Source: an uncultured Reyranella sp.
GTDB lineage: Bacteria > Pseudomonadota > Alphaproteobacteria > Reyranellales > Reyranellaceae
Assembly: GCF_945957355.1 (NCBI RefSeq)
Contig: NZ_CAMFKM010000001.1
Span: 554,787 to 618,786, forward strand
Direction: 5' to 3'
DNA: 64,000 nt
In this document: in pieces, positions 1 through 8,227 of the stretch
Layout of the letters: every line of letters starts with the position of its first letter
How positions within the stretch are numbered: position 1 is the stretch's first letter
Notes under the pieces: model-generated
Told to the model about the DNA's origin: nothing
What the model saw: the letters and a program-made list of their open reading frames with translations, nothing else
Databases searched by the model: none
Translations under genes and position numbers: made by a program

Positions 1-1044
1 CGACGGCGTGTCGACAATGGCCGACAATACGCTCCGCTCCGAGGCCAGCCGGTTCGCCGTCTCGGTCTTGTCCATGAGGCGCAACAGCCACAGGGCCACC
101 ATGATCGTCAGCGCCGTGACTGCGCATGCCAGGGCCAGAATGACACGCGATGATACTTCCCAGGGCGCGAGAAAAACGCTCTTGCCGATCACCAGCGAGA
201 TGAACACAGGATAGCCTTCCACCTCCCGAGGCACGAGAATCCGGCTCCTGGACGCGTTTGGCTCGCGCCAGCTGGGCTCATCGGTCAGGACGGCCCGGCC
301 CGACCCGCCATCGAGGATGACGCGGCGCGGCAGCGAATTCTCGAAGCGCCGGCCGAGCATCTCGGATTGGGCGACGCTGGTGGCGAGCATCGTTCCGTCC
401 GCGCGATAGAGCGTGATCCAGCTGTCATTGCCGATCGAGACATGGCGGAAGAATTTGGCGAAGTAATCGACGCCGAGGCCGACCATCACCACTCCCAGCG
501 TTTCACCCGATTTCATCGATATTCTGCGCGCCAGATAGAAAGTCGGCCGTCCCGTGACGCGGCCCGTTGCCGGAGCGCTGAACACCATGGTGTCCGAGTT
601 GAAGGACAATGCGGCCTTGAACGCCTCGCGATCGGACAGATCCAGCGTCTGCGTCGGAAATTCATGAGTTGAGTTCAGCAGCAATCCTTGCCGGGAGGTG
701 ATGCCGATCACCCCGATCTGAGGCACGCCCGTGGTCCGCCCCCTCATCGCCTCGTAGAATCGCCGCTGCGCCACCAATTCGCGAAACTGCGCCTCGCTTG
801 TGATGTCTTCGTCGTCGATCCAGTCGAGCACGCTTTTCTGGACCAGATCGGCGCTGCGGAGGGCCTGTCCGATATAGGCCGTGACGGAGAGCGCCAGAGT
901 CTCCCCCGTGCGCTTCCAGTCCTCGACCGAGTTGCGATAGTTCTCCCAGATCAGCATGCAGGCGACGGCCCAGACGAGAGCGATCTGCAGCGCCGCGAGC
1001 CAAAGCACACGCCGGCCTCCCGCCCGCCCGAGGATTGCGGCCAT
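1..1044 (-). CDS. Membrane sensor with Cache-type periplasmic domain (C-terminus cut off by window edge)
   Basis: This is the N-terminal 348 codons of a larger gene that runs off the left edge. The translation has a membrane segment at about residues 12-30, then a long extracytoplasmic region containing motifs typical of double-Cache sensors (GVVMVGLGVDYFAKFF near residue 180, and SWITLYRADGTMLATS just after). A second membrane segment (VILALACAVTALTIMVALWL) follows near residue 310. The cytoplasmic output domain, normally a histidine kinase, PAS or GGDEF module, lies outside the window, so the output is unknown. I chose the ATG at 1044; an in-frame GTG at about 1085 would add 13 residues. 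The gene is divergent from the response regulator at 1234 and probably belongs to the same signalling cluster. The Cache fold is inferred from sequence pattern only. Confidence 0.75.
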   Translation of the reverse strand, partial: MAAILGRAGGRRVLWLAALQIALVWAVACMLIWENYRNSVEDWKRTGETLALSVTAYIGQALRSADLVQKSVLDWIDDEDITSEAQFRELVAQRRFYEAMRGRTTGVPQIGVIGITSRQGLLLNSTHEFPTQTLDLSDREAFKAALSFNSDTMVFSAPATGRVTGRPTFYLARRISMKSGETLGVVMVGLGVDYFAKFFRHVSIGNDSWITLYRADGTMLATSVAQSEMLGRRFENSLPRRVILDGGSGRAVLTDEPSWREPNASRSRILVPREVEGYPVFISLVIGKSVFLAPWEVSSRVILALACAVTALTIMVALWLLRLMDKTETANRLASERSVLSAIVDTPS

Positions 1045-1233
1045 TCGGCCGGGCGCCTTCGCTGCTCCAACTGCTGCTCGCACGGGTTGATGACCCACTT
1101 GCGTCCGTCCTGATGGGGTTTCCTGCATTCTCCCTTGCAGAATGTACCGCAGAACGGGCACGCTGGAGCCGGGGGCCGGTCGTCCAATGCATCCATTCTG
1201 GAGGCAATCGACGAATCGGCACGACAAAGCCAT

Positions 1234-2073
1234 ATGAGCCCGTCGCGAAAATCCATCCGGGATGAAACCTCTATCGACGTCCTCGTTGTCGACGACGACG
1301 CGGACGCGCTCGAGGAACTGGTCGAGTACCTCACCAAGGCGGGCCTCCGGTGCCGTTCGGCCGGCGACGGGTGGTCGGCCCTCGAACTCATGGCCGGTGG
1401 GGTCCGGGCCGAAGTGGTGGTTTCCGATCTCCGGATGCCGGAACTGGACGGGATGCAGTTTGCCGAAAGACTCCGCCTGCTGAAGGAAGGTGAGCGGCCC
1501 GAAGTCATCTTCGTCAGCGGCCATGCGGGCTTCGAGGACGCCGTCGCCGCCATACGGCTGGGGGCGCGCGACATGCTGACGAAGCCGGTCGACGGCCTCC
1601 ACCTGGTGCGCGCCGTGAAGTCGGCGAAGCTCGCCCGGCAGATGCGTCACGGCGAGGCCCCGTCCGTGGCCGAGCCCATCCCGTCATCGACGGCGCCGCA
1701 GCGGGACAATTCCGTCGCGGCCGATCCGCTTCAGCTCAGGCGCGAGGCGTTGCGCGAACTCAAGACCATTCGACGCGATCGAAGCGCGTACTTTCCCGCC
1801 GAACTTTTCTCCGACCCCTGCTGGGAGATGCTGCTCGACCTCTACGACGCACGGCTGGGCGCCGAAGAAGTCACCGTCACCAGCCTCGGCGCCGCGTCCG
1901 GCGTGCCGCTGACCACCGCCCTCCGCCGCATGGAAACATTGCAGAGCCACGGTCTCATCGATCGCGTCGAGGACCGGGGCGACAAGCGTCGAACGATCAT
2001 GAAGCTGACCGATCAGGGATTGCGCGCGGTCGAAAATTTCTTCGAAGCCTATCTCGGCCGTCGCGCGAAATAG
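1234..2073 (+). CDS. Response regulator: receiver domain fused to MarR-like winged helix
   Basis: The 279-residue product has a receiver domain at residues 14-130 with acidic residues D20-D22, phosphoacceptor D65 (VVVSDLRMP), switch S95 and K117. A linker leads to a C-terminal winged-helix domain at about 188-275 (LGAASGVPLTTALRRMETL, then LIDRVEDRGDKRRTIMKLT), which has the MarR/PadR layout of recognition helix plus wing. It is therefore likely a phosphorylation-controlled transcription factor. This output is unlike the common OmpR, NarL or NtrC types. The open frame extends upstream to 1135, but those codons show no domain, so I start at the ATG before SPSRKSIRD. No histidine kinase is adjacent in the same operon. 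The nearest candidates are the hybrid kinase at 3259 and the divergent sensor at 1044. Confidence 0.85.
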   Translation: MSPSRKSIRDETSIDVLVVDDDADALEELVEYLTKAGLRCRSAGDGWSALELMAGGVRAEVVVSDLRMPELDGMQFAERLRLLKEGERPEVIFVSGHAGFEDAVAAIRLGARDMLTKPVDGLHLVRAVKSAKLARQMRHGEAPSVAEPIPSSTAPQRDNSVAADPLQLRREALRELKTIRRDRSAYFPAELFSDPCWEMLLDLYDARLGAEEVTVTSLGAASGVPLTTALRRMETLQSHGLIDRVEDRGDKRRTIMKLTDQGLRAVENFFEAYLGRRAK

Positions 2074-2168
2074 AGTTCGGATGCAACCCGTCCAGTCTGG
2101 AAGTATCGCCGGTCCAGATCGGATGCGATCCGGCGTGACGTCGACGACGCTCGCGGCATACTGCCCGC

Positions 2169-2630
2169 ATGAAAAAGCTTTTCTCCTTCGACGACAAGTC
2201 TCCCGCCACTGCCTGTGACGTCCTCGTCATCGAGGACGATCCGACCCAGGCAGAGGAGCTCGCCTCCTATCTCCGCCGGATCGGACTGCGCGTCCAGGCG
2301 ATCCACAGCGGATCGGAGGCCATCCATCGCGTGGCCGAGATCCGTCCGTGGATAGCCCTGATCGATTACAATCTGCCGGATCTCGACGGCGTAACCGTGG
2401 CAGAACGCGTCCGCCGGCTGTCACCCGGCACGTCGTTGCTGGTTATGTCCGGCCGCATCGACTGGCTCTCCGAACTCACCCTCACGAAGTTCGGCATCTG
2501 CCAGTTCCTCAACAAGCCGGTCGATGTGCGCTCGCTCGCGCGGTCGGTACAGCGGATCGCGCGCGTCGCGGCGCGCACCGGATTGCCTGTTCTGTCGCCG
2601 CCGAAGGGACTGGGCGCGTTGTTCGGCTGA
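2169..2630 (+). CDS. Stand-alone receiver-domain protein
   Basis: The 153-residue protein is essentially one receiver domain, with no output domain. It has the acidic pocket E22-D24 (VIEDDPTQ), phosphoacceptor D66 (ALIDYNLPDLDG), S94 and K116 (FLNKPVDV). A short tail after residue 135 is not recognisable. Single-domain receivers act as phosphate shuttles or sinks in phosphorelays, or act through protein-protein contact. The gene sits 95 bases after the REC-winged-helix regulator and is followed by a good terminator, so it may be transcribed with that gene. Function beyond phosphotransfer cannot be read from the sequence. Confidence 0.85.
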   Translation: MKKLFSFDDKSPATACDVLVIEDDPTQAEELASYLRRIGLRVQAIHSGSEAIHRVAEIRPWIALIDYNLPDLDGVTVAERVRRLSPGTSLLVMSGRIDWLSELTLTKFGICQFLNKPVDVRSLARSVQRIARVAARTGLPVLSPPKGLGALFG

Positions 2631-2634
2631 CTAT

Positions 2635-2673
2635 CCGTCAGACACCTGACGGTAGAGATCGGTCTCCTTTTTT
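2635..2673 (+). terminator. Rho-independent terminator after the receiver gene
   Basis: A perfect 7-bp stem CCGTCAG/CTGACGG (2635-2641 and 2646-2652, loop ACAC) is followed by a small GAGA/TCTC stem and a run of six T at 2668-2673. T-runs of this length are rare in this GC-rich window. It lies 5 bases after the stop codon of the receiver gene. Confidence 0.6.
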
Positions 2674-2744
2674 CTCCAAATCCGGCTTGACGCTGCCCCG
2701 CTTCAGGCATGGAGTCGGGACGAACCTAGCGCTCCTCTTTGGTC

Positions 2745-3146
2745 ATGGGCCGGACTGTGCCGCTTCAAATTCTCCTCGTGGAAGACGATGACGAGTTGCG
2801 GCGCGAGATTCTCGACTATCTCGTGCGGCGCGCGCAGAGCGTCACGGCCGTGAGGACGAGCGCGGAGGCCCAAGAGATTCTTGCCGGCCGCATTCCGGCG
2901 ATCCCGCTTCCCGATGTGGTGCTCTGCGACCTCAATCTCGAAGACGGAAGCGGAGTCGACCTCTTTGTCGAGTTCGCCCCTCTTCGGCATTCATGCCCCT
3001 GGATCCTGATGTCGGGCGACCCTGACCCTGAACGCCTCGCCGCCGTGCGGCAGCGCGTTCCTGGGCTTCCTCCTTGCACGATCGTGTCCAAGCCAGTCTC
3101 CATGCGGATGCTGACCGCGCTCATCTCGGGCGATACTCGCGCCTAG
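2745..3146 (+). CDS. Stand-alone receiver-domain protein
   Basis: The 133-residue single receiver domain has D13-D15 (LVEDDDELRR), phosphoacceptor D62 (VLCDLNLEDGSG), S90 (ILMSGDPDP) and K116 (IVSKPVSM). No output domain follows. The loop around residues 95-112 is slightly long and contains two prolines. I use the ATG at 2745; a TTG two codons upstream is also possible. It is one of two single-receiver genes between a DNA-binding regulator and a hybrid histidine kinase, which suggests a multi-step phosphorelay. The two receivers differ widely in sequence, so this is not a recent duplication. Confidence 0.83.
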   Translation: MGRTVPLQILLVEDDDELRREILDYLVRRAQSVTAVRTSAEAQEILAGRIPAIPLPDVVLCDLNLEDGSGVDLFVEFAPLRHSCPWILMSGDPDPERLAAVRQRVPGLPPCTIVSKPVSMRMLTALISGDTRA

Positions 3147-3258
3147 GCGTCAGCAACCCGACGCAACCCCCGGTACACGCCTTGACGAAACCTCGCCCAA
3201 ATGGGAGCGTGACACCGGGTGGTGCTTTCAGGGGCTGAGGGCAACGAGACCCCCGCGG

Positions 3259-5259
3259 ATGCCCAGGGCACAGACGGTCAGGGAGCGCCGTTTGACGACA
3301 GTGCGACAGGCATCCTCTGCCTTGCACGACATCGGGCAGCATCTTCGCCTGTTCGTCGAGGGCGTCCGCGACTATGCGATCATAACGCTCTCGCCCGATG
3401 GGATCGTGAAGTCGTGGAACGCAGGCGCCCAGGCAATCAAGGGATATGAAGCCGACGAGATCGTCGGCAGGCATTTTTCAATCTTCTTCACGCCAGCGGA
3501 TATCGCCGCCGGCAAACCCGCGCATGTGCTCCAGGAAGCCATGGCCCAGGGGCGCTTCGAGGATACGGGTTCCAGGGTCCGCAAGGACGGCAGCTCGTTC
3601 TGGGCCAACGTCGTTGTCACGCCGATCCACGCCGAGGACGGCACGCTGTTGGGATTCGGCAAGATCACCCGGGACATCAGCGATCGTGTCGCGGCGGCCG
3701 ACCGGCTCACGTCGAGCGAAGCGCGGCTGCGGACGTTGGTCGACACCGTCCTGGACACGCTGGTCGATGGCCTGATCGTCATCGACCGCATGGGGCGCGT
3801 TCAGGTGTACAACAGGGCCTGCGAAAAGTTGTTCGGATACGGCTCTTCCGAGGTCGTCGGCCACAATGTGAAGATGCTCATGCCGCCGGACACGATGCGG
3901 GAGCACGACCAGTATCTGCGAAACTACCAGACCACCGGTATCCGCAAGATTATCGGCATCTCGCGCGAGGTGGTGGGTCAGCGGAAGGATGGCACGACAT
4001 TTCCGATGCACCTCGCGGTCGGCGAAGCGATGCATCTTGGCGAGCCCATCTATGTGGGAATCATCCGGGACCTCACCGAACGGAACCAGGTCGAAGCGCA
4101 GCTTCGCCAATCGCAGAAAATGGAGGCGGTAGGCCAGCTCACCGGTGGCCTGGCACACGACTTCAACAACATCCTGATGCTGATATCGATCAACGTCGAA
4201 GCCCTGCTGGAGCAGGATGTTTCGGTTCGCACCCGCGACAGGCTCGAACAGATCGAGAAGTCCGCCGCCCGCGCCGCCGAACTCACCCAGCAGCTGCTCG
4301 CCTATTCACGGCGTCAACCGCTGCGACCGAACCTCACCAATCTCAACGAGCTGGTCCTCGCAACGAGCAAGCTCCTGAGGCGGACGCTGGGCGAAGATAT
4401 CGAGATCGAGCCGATTCTGGCAGAGGACCTGTGGATCACCAATGTCGATCGGACCCAGCTCGAGACGACGCTTGTGAATCTCAGCCTCAATGCACGCGAC
4501 GCCATGCCGGGCGGAGGCAAACTGGTCATCGAAACCCGCAACATCGTGCTGGACCAGGACTACGTCGCACAGAATCCGGACGTCGCGGCCGGTCCCTATG
4601 CAATGCTGGCCGTGACCGATACCGGAACCGGTATCCCCCAGGATGCCCTGGAGAAGGTGTTCGAACCCTTCTTCACGACCAAGGAGGTAGGCCGAGGCAC
4701 CGGTCTCGGTCTCAGCATGGTCTATGGCTTCATCAAGCAATCCAACGGGCACATCAAGATCTACAGCGAGCTCGATCGTGGGACGTCTATCAAGATGTAC
4801 CTGCCGCGCGCGGATGGCACGGCGGCCCAGGAAGCGCCGGCCGACGCACCGTCCCTCCCTCTCGGGAGCGAGAGCCTCCTGGTCGTCGAGGACAATGCCG
4901 ATGTCCGCGCGAGGATCTGCGAGATTCTTCGGGGCCTCGGCTATGCCGTCGACGAGGCAGCCGACGGCACCGTCGGGCTGGCAAAATTCGAAGCTGCCCG
5001 ACGTCCCTACGACCTGCTGTTGACCGACGTCGTGATGCCCGGGGCGATCGGTGGAAAGGCTTTGGCGGACGCCGTGGCGAGCCGCTGGCCAGAGACGCCC
5101 GTCGTGTTCATGTCGGGATACGCCCAGGATGCGATCACCCATCAGGGACGACTCGATGCAGGCGTGCGCCTGCTCGCGAAGCCCTTCCGTCGGCATGAAC
5201 TGGCCCAGATGATCCGCCAGGCTCTCGACGACAGGCCGATCGCTTCCGATCGCCCCTGA
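3259..5259 (+). CDS. Hybrid sensor histidine kinase with FixL-like PAS domain and C-terminal receiver
   Basis: The 666-residue, apparently cytoplasmic kinase has PAS 1 at about 25-143 and PAS 2 at about 155-275. A HisKA domain carries phospho-acceptor H300 ([11 protein letters not shown]). An HATPase domain carries the N box around N407-N411, DTGTGIP and GRGTGLGLS, ending near 517. A receiver domain at 538-655 has phosphoacceptor D590 and K641. PAS 2 aligns by eye with the oxygen-sensing haem PAS of FixL: EHD at 215-217 puts H216 where FixL has its proximal haem histidine, and IIGISR at 231-236 puts R236 where FixL has its distal haem-pocket arginine. The segment [17 protein letters not shown] is also FixL-like. 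No membrane segments were seen, whereas some FixL proteins have them. The attached receiver makes it hFixL-like. Oxygen or other gas sensing is inferred. No fixJ or FixK-type box was found nearby. Confidence 0.88.
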   Translation: MPRAQTVRERRLTTVRQASSALHDIGQHLRLFVEGVRDYAIITLSPDGIVKSWNAGAQAIKGYEADEIVGRHFSIFFTPADIAAGKPAHVLQEAMAQGRFEDTGSRVRKDGSSFWANVVVTPIHAEDGTLLGFGKITRDISDRVAAADRLTSSEARLRTLVDTVLDTLVDGLIVIDRMGRVQVYNRACEKLFGYGSSEVVGHNVKMLMPPDTMREHDQYLRNYQTTGIRKIIGISREVVGQRKDGTTFPMHLAVGEAMHLGEPIYVGIIRDLTERNQVEAQLRQSQKMEAVGQLTGGLAHDFNNILMLISINVEALLEQDVSVRTRDRLEQIEKSAARAAELTQQLLAYSRRQPLRPNLTNLNELVLATSKLLRRTLGEDIEIEPILAEDLWITNVDRTQLETTLVNLSLNARDAMPGGGKLVIETRNIVLDQDYVAQNPDVAAGPYAMLAVTDTGTGIPQDALEKVFEPFFTTKEVGRGTGLGLSMVYGFIKQSNGHIKIYSELDRGTSIKMYLPRADGTAAQEAPADAPSLPLGSESLLVVEDNADVRARICEILRGLGYAVDEAADGTVGLAKFEAARRPYDLLLTDVVMPGAIGGKALADAVASRWPETPVVFMSGYAQDAITHQGRLDAGVRLLAKPFRRHELAQMIRQALDDRPIASDRP

Positions 5260-5273
5260 TCCACCGCGATGGG

Positions 5274-6134
5274 CTACCGCGGCACCCGCTCGCGGTGCAG
5301 AATGTAGAGGCCTGAGCCAACGATCACGACGATGCCGGCGAGCGCCAGGGCGTTGGGGACCTCGCCCCACACGACGTAGCCGATGGCGAGCGCCCACAGA
5401 ATCGAGGAGTAGCGGAACGATCCCATGACCGAGATCTCGCCGCCCGAGCGCAGCGCGATCACGAGGAACTGGTAGCCGATCGCGAGCAGCAGCGAGGAGG
5501 CCGCGATGTAGCCCAGGGCGCGGGCATCGATCGGCTGCCAGCCCTCGACCAAGGCCCAGGCGCAGCCCACGAGGGCGACGGTGATCGCTGTGGTGAAGGA
5601 AACCACGAGTGTGGGCACGGCCGGCGGCAGGTAACGGGCGATGATGTCGCGGAAGGCGCCGAGGCAGGTGCCGGTGAGGGCCACCCAGGTCCAGCCGTTG
5701 ATGTCGCCGGGCCGCGGCTGGATGACCAGCAGCACGCCCGCGAAACCAACACCGACCGCGGTCCAGCGTCGCCAGCGCACATTCTCTTTCAGGATGAGGA
5801 CGGCGAGCACCGTCAGGATCAGCGGCGTCGACAGGTTGACCGCCGTGGCGATCGCGAAGGGGATTTGGAACAACGCGATCAGGTAGACGATGGCCGCCCC
5901 TGCCTCCAGCCCGCCACGCAGCAGGACCCTGGGATGGACCGCATAGACCATCTTGCGCCAGGCGCCCGTCGCCAGCAGGGCCAGCGCGCACCAGAGCGTG
6001 GCGAACAGTCCGCGCACGCCGATCGCCTGCACCGACGGCACGGTCTCGGCGGCGAGCTTGATCAGCGCATCGTTGAAGATGAAGACGACGACCGACGCCA
6101 GCATCGCGACGATGCCGCGGGTATTGTCGACCAT
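5274..6134 (-). CDS. EamA/DMT-family membrane transporter
   Basis: The 286-residue hydrophobic protein has about ten predicted membrane helices and the two-repeat EamA layout: the first repeat covers residues 1-135 and the second about 145-280. A conserved stretch RYSSILWALAIGYVVWGEVP falls near the end of the second repeat. The family exports or exchanges small metabolites such as amino acids, nucleosides or drugs; no substrate can be inferred here. It is convergent with the hybrid kinase, with only 14 bases between stops. It lies 13 bases after the EVE gene on the same strand, so it may be the last gene of the tsaD-gpsA transcript. Confidence 0.85.
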   Translation of the reverse strand: MVDNTRGIVAMLASVVVFIFNDALIKLAAETVPSVQAIGVRGLFATLWCALALLATGAWRKMVYAVHPRVLLRGGLEAGAAIVYLIALFQIPFAIATAVNLSTPLILTVLAVLILKENVRWRRWTAVGVGFAGVLLVIQPRPGDINGWTWVALTGTCLGAFRDIIARYLPPAVPTLVVSFTTAITVALVGCAWALVEGWQPIDARALGYIAASSLLLAIGYQFLVIALRSGGEISVMGSFRYSSILWALAIGYVVWGEVPNALALAGIVVIVGSGLYILHRERVPR

Positions 6135-6147
6135 GATGGTGCTTCTG

Positions 6148-6552
6148 TTACTTCGCCATCTTCTCGATCATCTTCCACTGCTCGGCCGAGACCGGCACGA
6201 CGGAGAGGCGCGACTGGCGCACCAGGCCGAAATCCGCGAGCCTGGGATCGGCCTTGATCGCGGCCAGGGTCACCGGCGTCTTCACCGGCGCGACCGGCTT
6301 CACGTCGACGGTGACGGCCTTGCCCGCCTTGTCGGTGGGATCGGGGTAGGCGGCCTTCACGACCTCGGCGATGCCGACGATCTCCTTGCCCTCGTTGGAA
6401 TGGTAGAAGAAGCAGCGGTCGCCGGGCTTCATCGCCTTGAGGTTTATTGCGGCCTGGGCATTGCGCACCCCCGTCCAGGAGGTCTGCCCGTCTTTCACGA
6501 ACTGCGCCCAGGAATAGACCGAAGGCTCGGACTTGATGAGCCAGTACGCCAT
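6148..6552 (-). CDS. EVE domain-containing protein
   Basis: The 134-residue protein is a complete stand-alone EVE (PUA-like) domain: MAYWLIKSEPSVYSW at the start, TSWTGVRNAQA, KPGDRCFFYHSN near residue 50 and GIAEVVKAAYPDPT. EVE domains bind modified or unmodified nucleic acid bases in a YTH-like pocket. The stand-alone form next to gpsA and tsaD is common in Alphaproteobacteria, and its precise role is unknown. The open frame extends 33 codons upstream into gpsA but lacks conserved sequence there. I start at the ATG before AYWLIKSEP, which leaves 16 bases to the gpsA stop. Confidence 0.88.
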   Translation of the reverse strand: MAYWLIKSEPSVYSWAQFVKDGQTSWTGVRNAQAAINLKAMKPGDRCFFYHSNEGKEIVGIAEVVKAAYPDPTDKAGKAVTVDVKPVAPVKTPVTLAAIKADPRLADFGLVRQSRLSVVPVSAEQWKMIEKMAK

Positions 6553-6568
6553 GTCGTTTCTCCCGCCC

Positions 6569-7558
6569 TTATTTGCCTTCGCGCCGCAGCGGCCGCGCCA
6601 GCAGGGCGCGGATCGATTCGTCGAGGTCCGCGCCGCGATGCAGGATAGCATCGACGGCGCTGCATATCGGCATCTCGATGCCGAGCGTCGCGGCGCGTTC
6701 GAGAACCGCCGGCGCCGTCGCCGCGCCTTCGACCACCTGCCGCCGGCCCCGCATGTAGCTTTCGTATGACACGCCCTTGCCGAGCGCGGCGCCGAGCGAG
6801 CGATTGCGCGACAGCGGCCCCTGGCAGGTGAGCACCAGATCGCCGAGCCCGCTCAGGCCCGTGAGGGTTTCGAGATTGGCGCCGAGAGCAAGGCCCAGTC
6901 GCGCCATCTCGGCGAAGCCGCGGGTGATCAGCGCGGCGGCCGCGTTGTGGCCGAGGCCGCGCCCTTCGACGATGCCGGCCGCGATGGCCAGCACGTTCTT
7001 CACGGCGCCGCCCAGCGACACGCCCACCACGTCGTCGGTCCAGTAGGGCCGGAACATGCCGGCAGCCAGCGAGGCCGCGAGGTCGCGCCCGAGTGCGGCA
7101 TCGGCGGTGGCGATGCTGACGGCGGTGGGAAGCCCCTGCACGGCTTCCTCGGCGAAGCTCGGGCCCGAGAGCATGGCGATGGCGCGGCCCGGCAGCACCT
7201 CGGCCAGCACCTCGGGCATCAGCAGGCCCGTCGTGGCCTCGATGCCCTTGGCACAGATCACGACGGGGCCAATGCCCGGCAAGTCGTGCGCCACGGTGCG
7301 CAGCGCCTGGGCCGGACAGACGAGGAGGATCGCATCGCAACCGGCAAGCTCGACGAGGTCCGTTGCCGCTTCGATGCCGGCGTCGAGCGATTGTCCCGGC
7401 AGGTAGATCTCATTGCGGCGGTCATGCGCGATCGCGGCCGATACACTGCGGTCGCGCGACCACAGGGTCACCCGGCGACCGGCGCGGCGGCCGAGACAGG
7501 CCAGTGCCGTCCCCCAGGCGCCGCCGCCCACGACGCCGATATGGGCGATGTCCGTCAC
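6569..7558 (-). CDS. gpsA: Glycerol-3-phosphate dehydrogenase [NAD(P)+]
   Basis: GpsA reduces dihydroxyacetone phosphate to sn-glycerol-3-phosphate for phospholipid synthesis in the cytosol. The 329-residue product has the N-terminal Rossmann motif GVVGGGAWGTALA (residues 8-20), the substrate-site stretch SGPSFAEE, the catalytic-lysine segment GGAVKNVLAIAAGI and the C-terminal signature GLSGLGDLVLTC. Length and motifs are normal for the family. It is 24 bases downstream of a 2OG oxygenase gene and upstream of the EVE gene. The tsaD-gpsA pairing is a usual alphaproteobacterial arrangement. Confidence 0.96.
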   Translation of the reverse strand: MTDIAHIGVVGGGAWGTALACLGRRAGRRVTLWSRDRSVSAAIAHDRRNEIYLPGQSLDAGIEAATDLVELAGCDAILLVCPAQALRTVAHDLPGIGPVVICAKGIEATTGLLMPEVLAEVLPGRAIAMLSGPSFAEEAVQGLPTAVSIATADAALGRDLAASLAAGMFRPYWTDDVVGVSLGGAVKNVLAIAAGIVEGRGLGHNAAAALITRGFAEMARLGLALGANLETLTGLSGLGDLVLTCQGPLSRNRSLGAALGKGVSYESYMRGRRQVVEGAATAPAVLERAATLGIEMPICSAVDAILHRGADLDESIRALLARPLRREGK

Positions 7559-7582
7559 GCGATCCCCCTCACGCGATCCCCG

Positions 7583-8218
7583 TCACAGGCTGAGATTGAA
7601 GGCGATGGAGATGCGCTGCGCCGTGCCGCGATAGGGCCGTACCTGGTGCAGCACCCACGACGGGAACATCACCAGCCGCCCGGCCCGCGGCGAGATGGTC
7701 TGGTTGGTGCCGACCGACAGGCCGCCCGGCAGGCTGAAGGCGAGATAGGGCGCGTACATCGCCGGCGCCGGGCCGCGCGGATCCATGAACTCGAGTTCGC
7801 CACCCAGCGACGGATCGGCCGGGATGCCGCCATCGTCGACATAGTAGACGCCCGACCAGTAGCTGCCGGGATGGGAATGGAACTCGTTGCCGTGGCCGCC
7901 GCGGTTGATGTTGGCCCAGATGTTGGCCTTCCAGGCGATCGTGACCGCGTTGCCTTCGCGATCGCTCGTACTGCGGTTGGCGATGTTGCGTGCGATCGCC
8001 AGCAGCCTGATCGCCGGAACGCCCGCCCACTTGTCGAGGTCCCAGGTCGATTGCCAGCCGCCGAGCGTGCTGTGCGGCTCGTTCTCCTGTTCGGCCTCGC
8101 GCTTCGCCAGGACCGGGATCAGCGCGGCATTGAGCTGCGGACCGTCGGGAAGATCGGCGATCAGGATCGGCGTCGCGAAGGCAGCGACGGTTTCGAAGAC
8201 GGGCTGGGCCTGGCTCAT
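7583..8218 (-). CDS. Putative 2OG-Fe(II) oxygenase (TIGR02466-like), copy 1
   Basis: The 211-residue protein resembles the TIGR02466 family of putative 2-oxoglutarate/iron oxygenases. It has GGWQSTWDLDKW near residue 53, WANINRGGHGNEFHSHPGSY with likely iron-ligand histidines near 110-116, SGVYYVDDGG, ELEFMDPRG, FPSWVLHQVRPYRGT and a C-terminal RISIAFNL strand. The substrate is unknown for the family. The protein at 9507-10157 is a clear paralog with the same blocks in the same order. The two copies lie on either side of tsaD and all read in the same direction. The gap to tsaD is 9 bases, so co-transcription with tsaD and gpsA is likely. Confidence 0.82.
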   Translation of the reverse strand: MSQAQPVFETVAAFATPILIADLPDGPQLNAALIPVLAKREAEQENEPHSTLGGWQSTWDLDKWAGVPAIRLLAIARNIANRSTSDREGNAVTIAWKANIWANINRGGHGNEFHSHPGSYWSGVYYVDDGGIPADPSLGGELEFMDPRGPAPAMYAPYLAFSLPGGLSVGTNQTISPRAGRLVMFPSWVLHQVRPYRGTAQRISIAFNLSL

Positions 8219-8227
8219 GACGGCACT

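Noticed and set aside
4306..5991. Long minus-strand frame through the kinase and EamA genes
   Set aside because: It lies in the wrong frame of EamA and antisense to the kinase, with low-complexity Arg/Gly-rich sequence.
6148..6552. EVE protein considered as a modified-base restriction reader
   Set aside because: It is a stand-alone domain in a conserved tsaD-gpsA context with no nuclease fused or adjacent.
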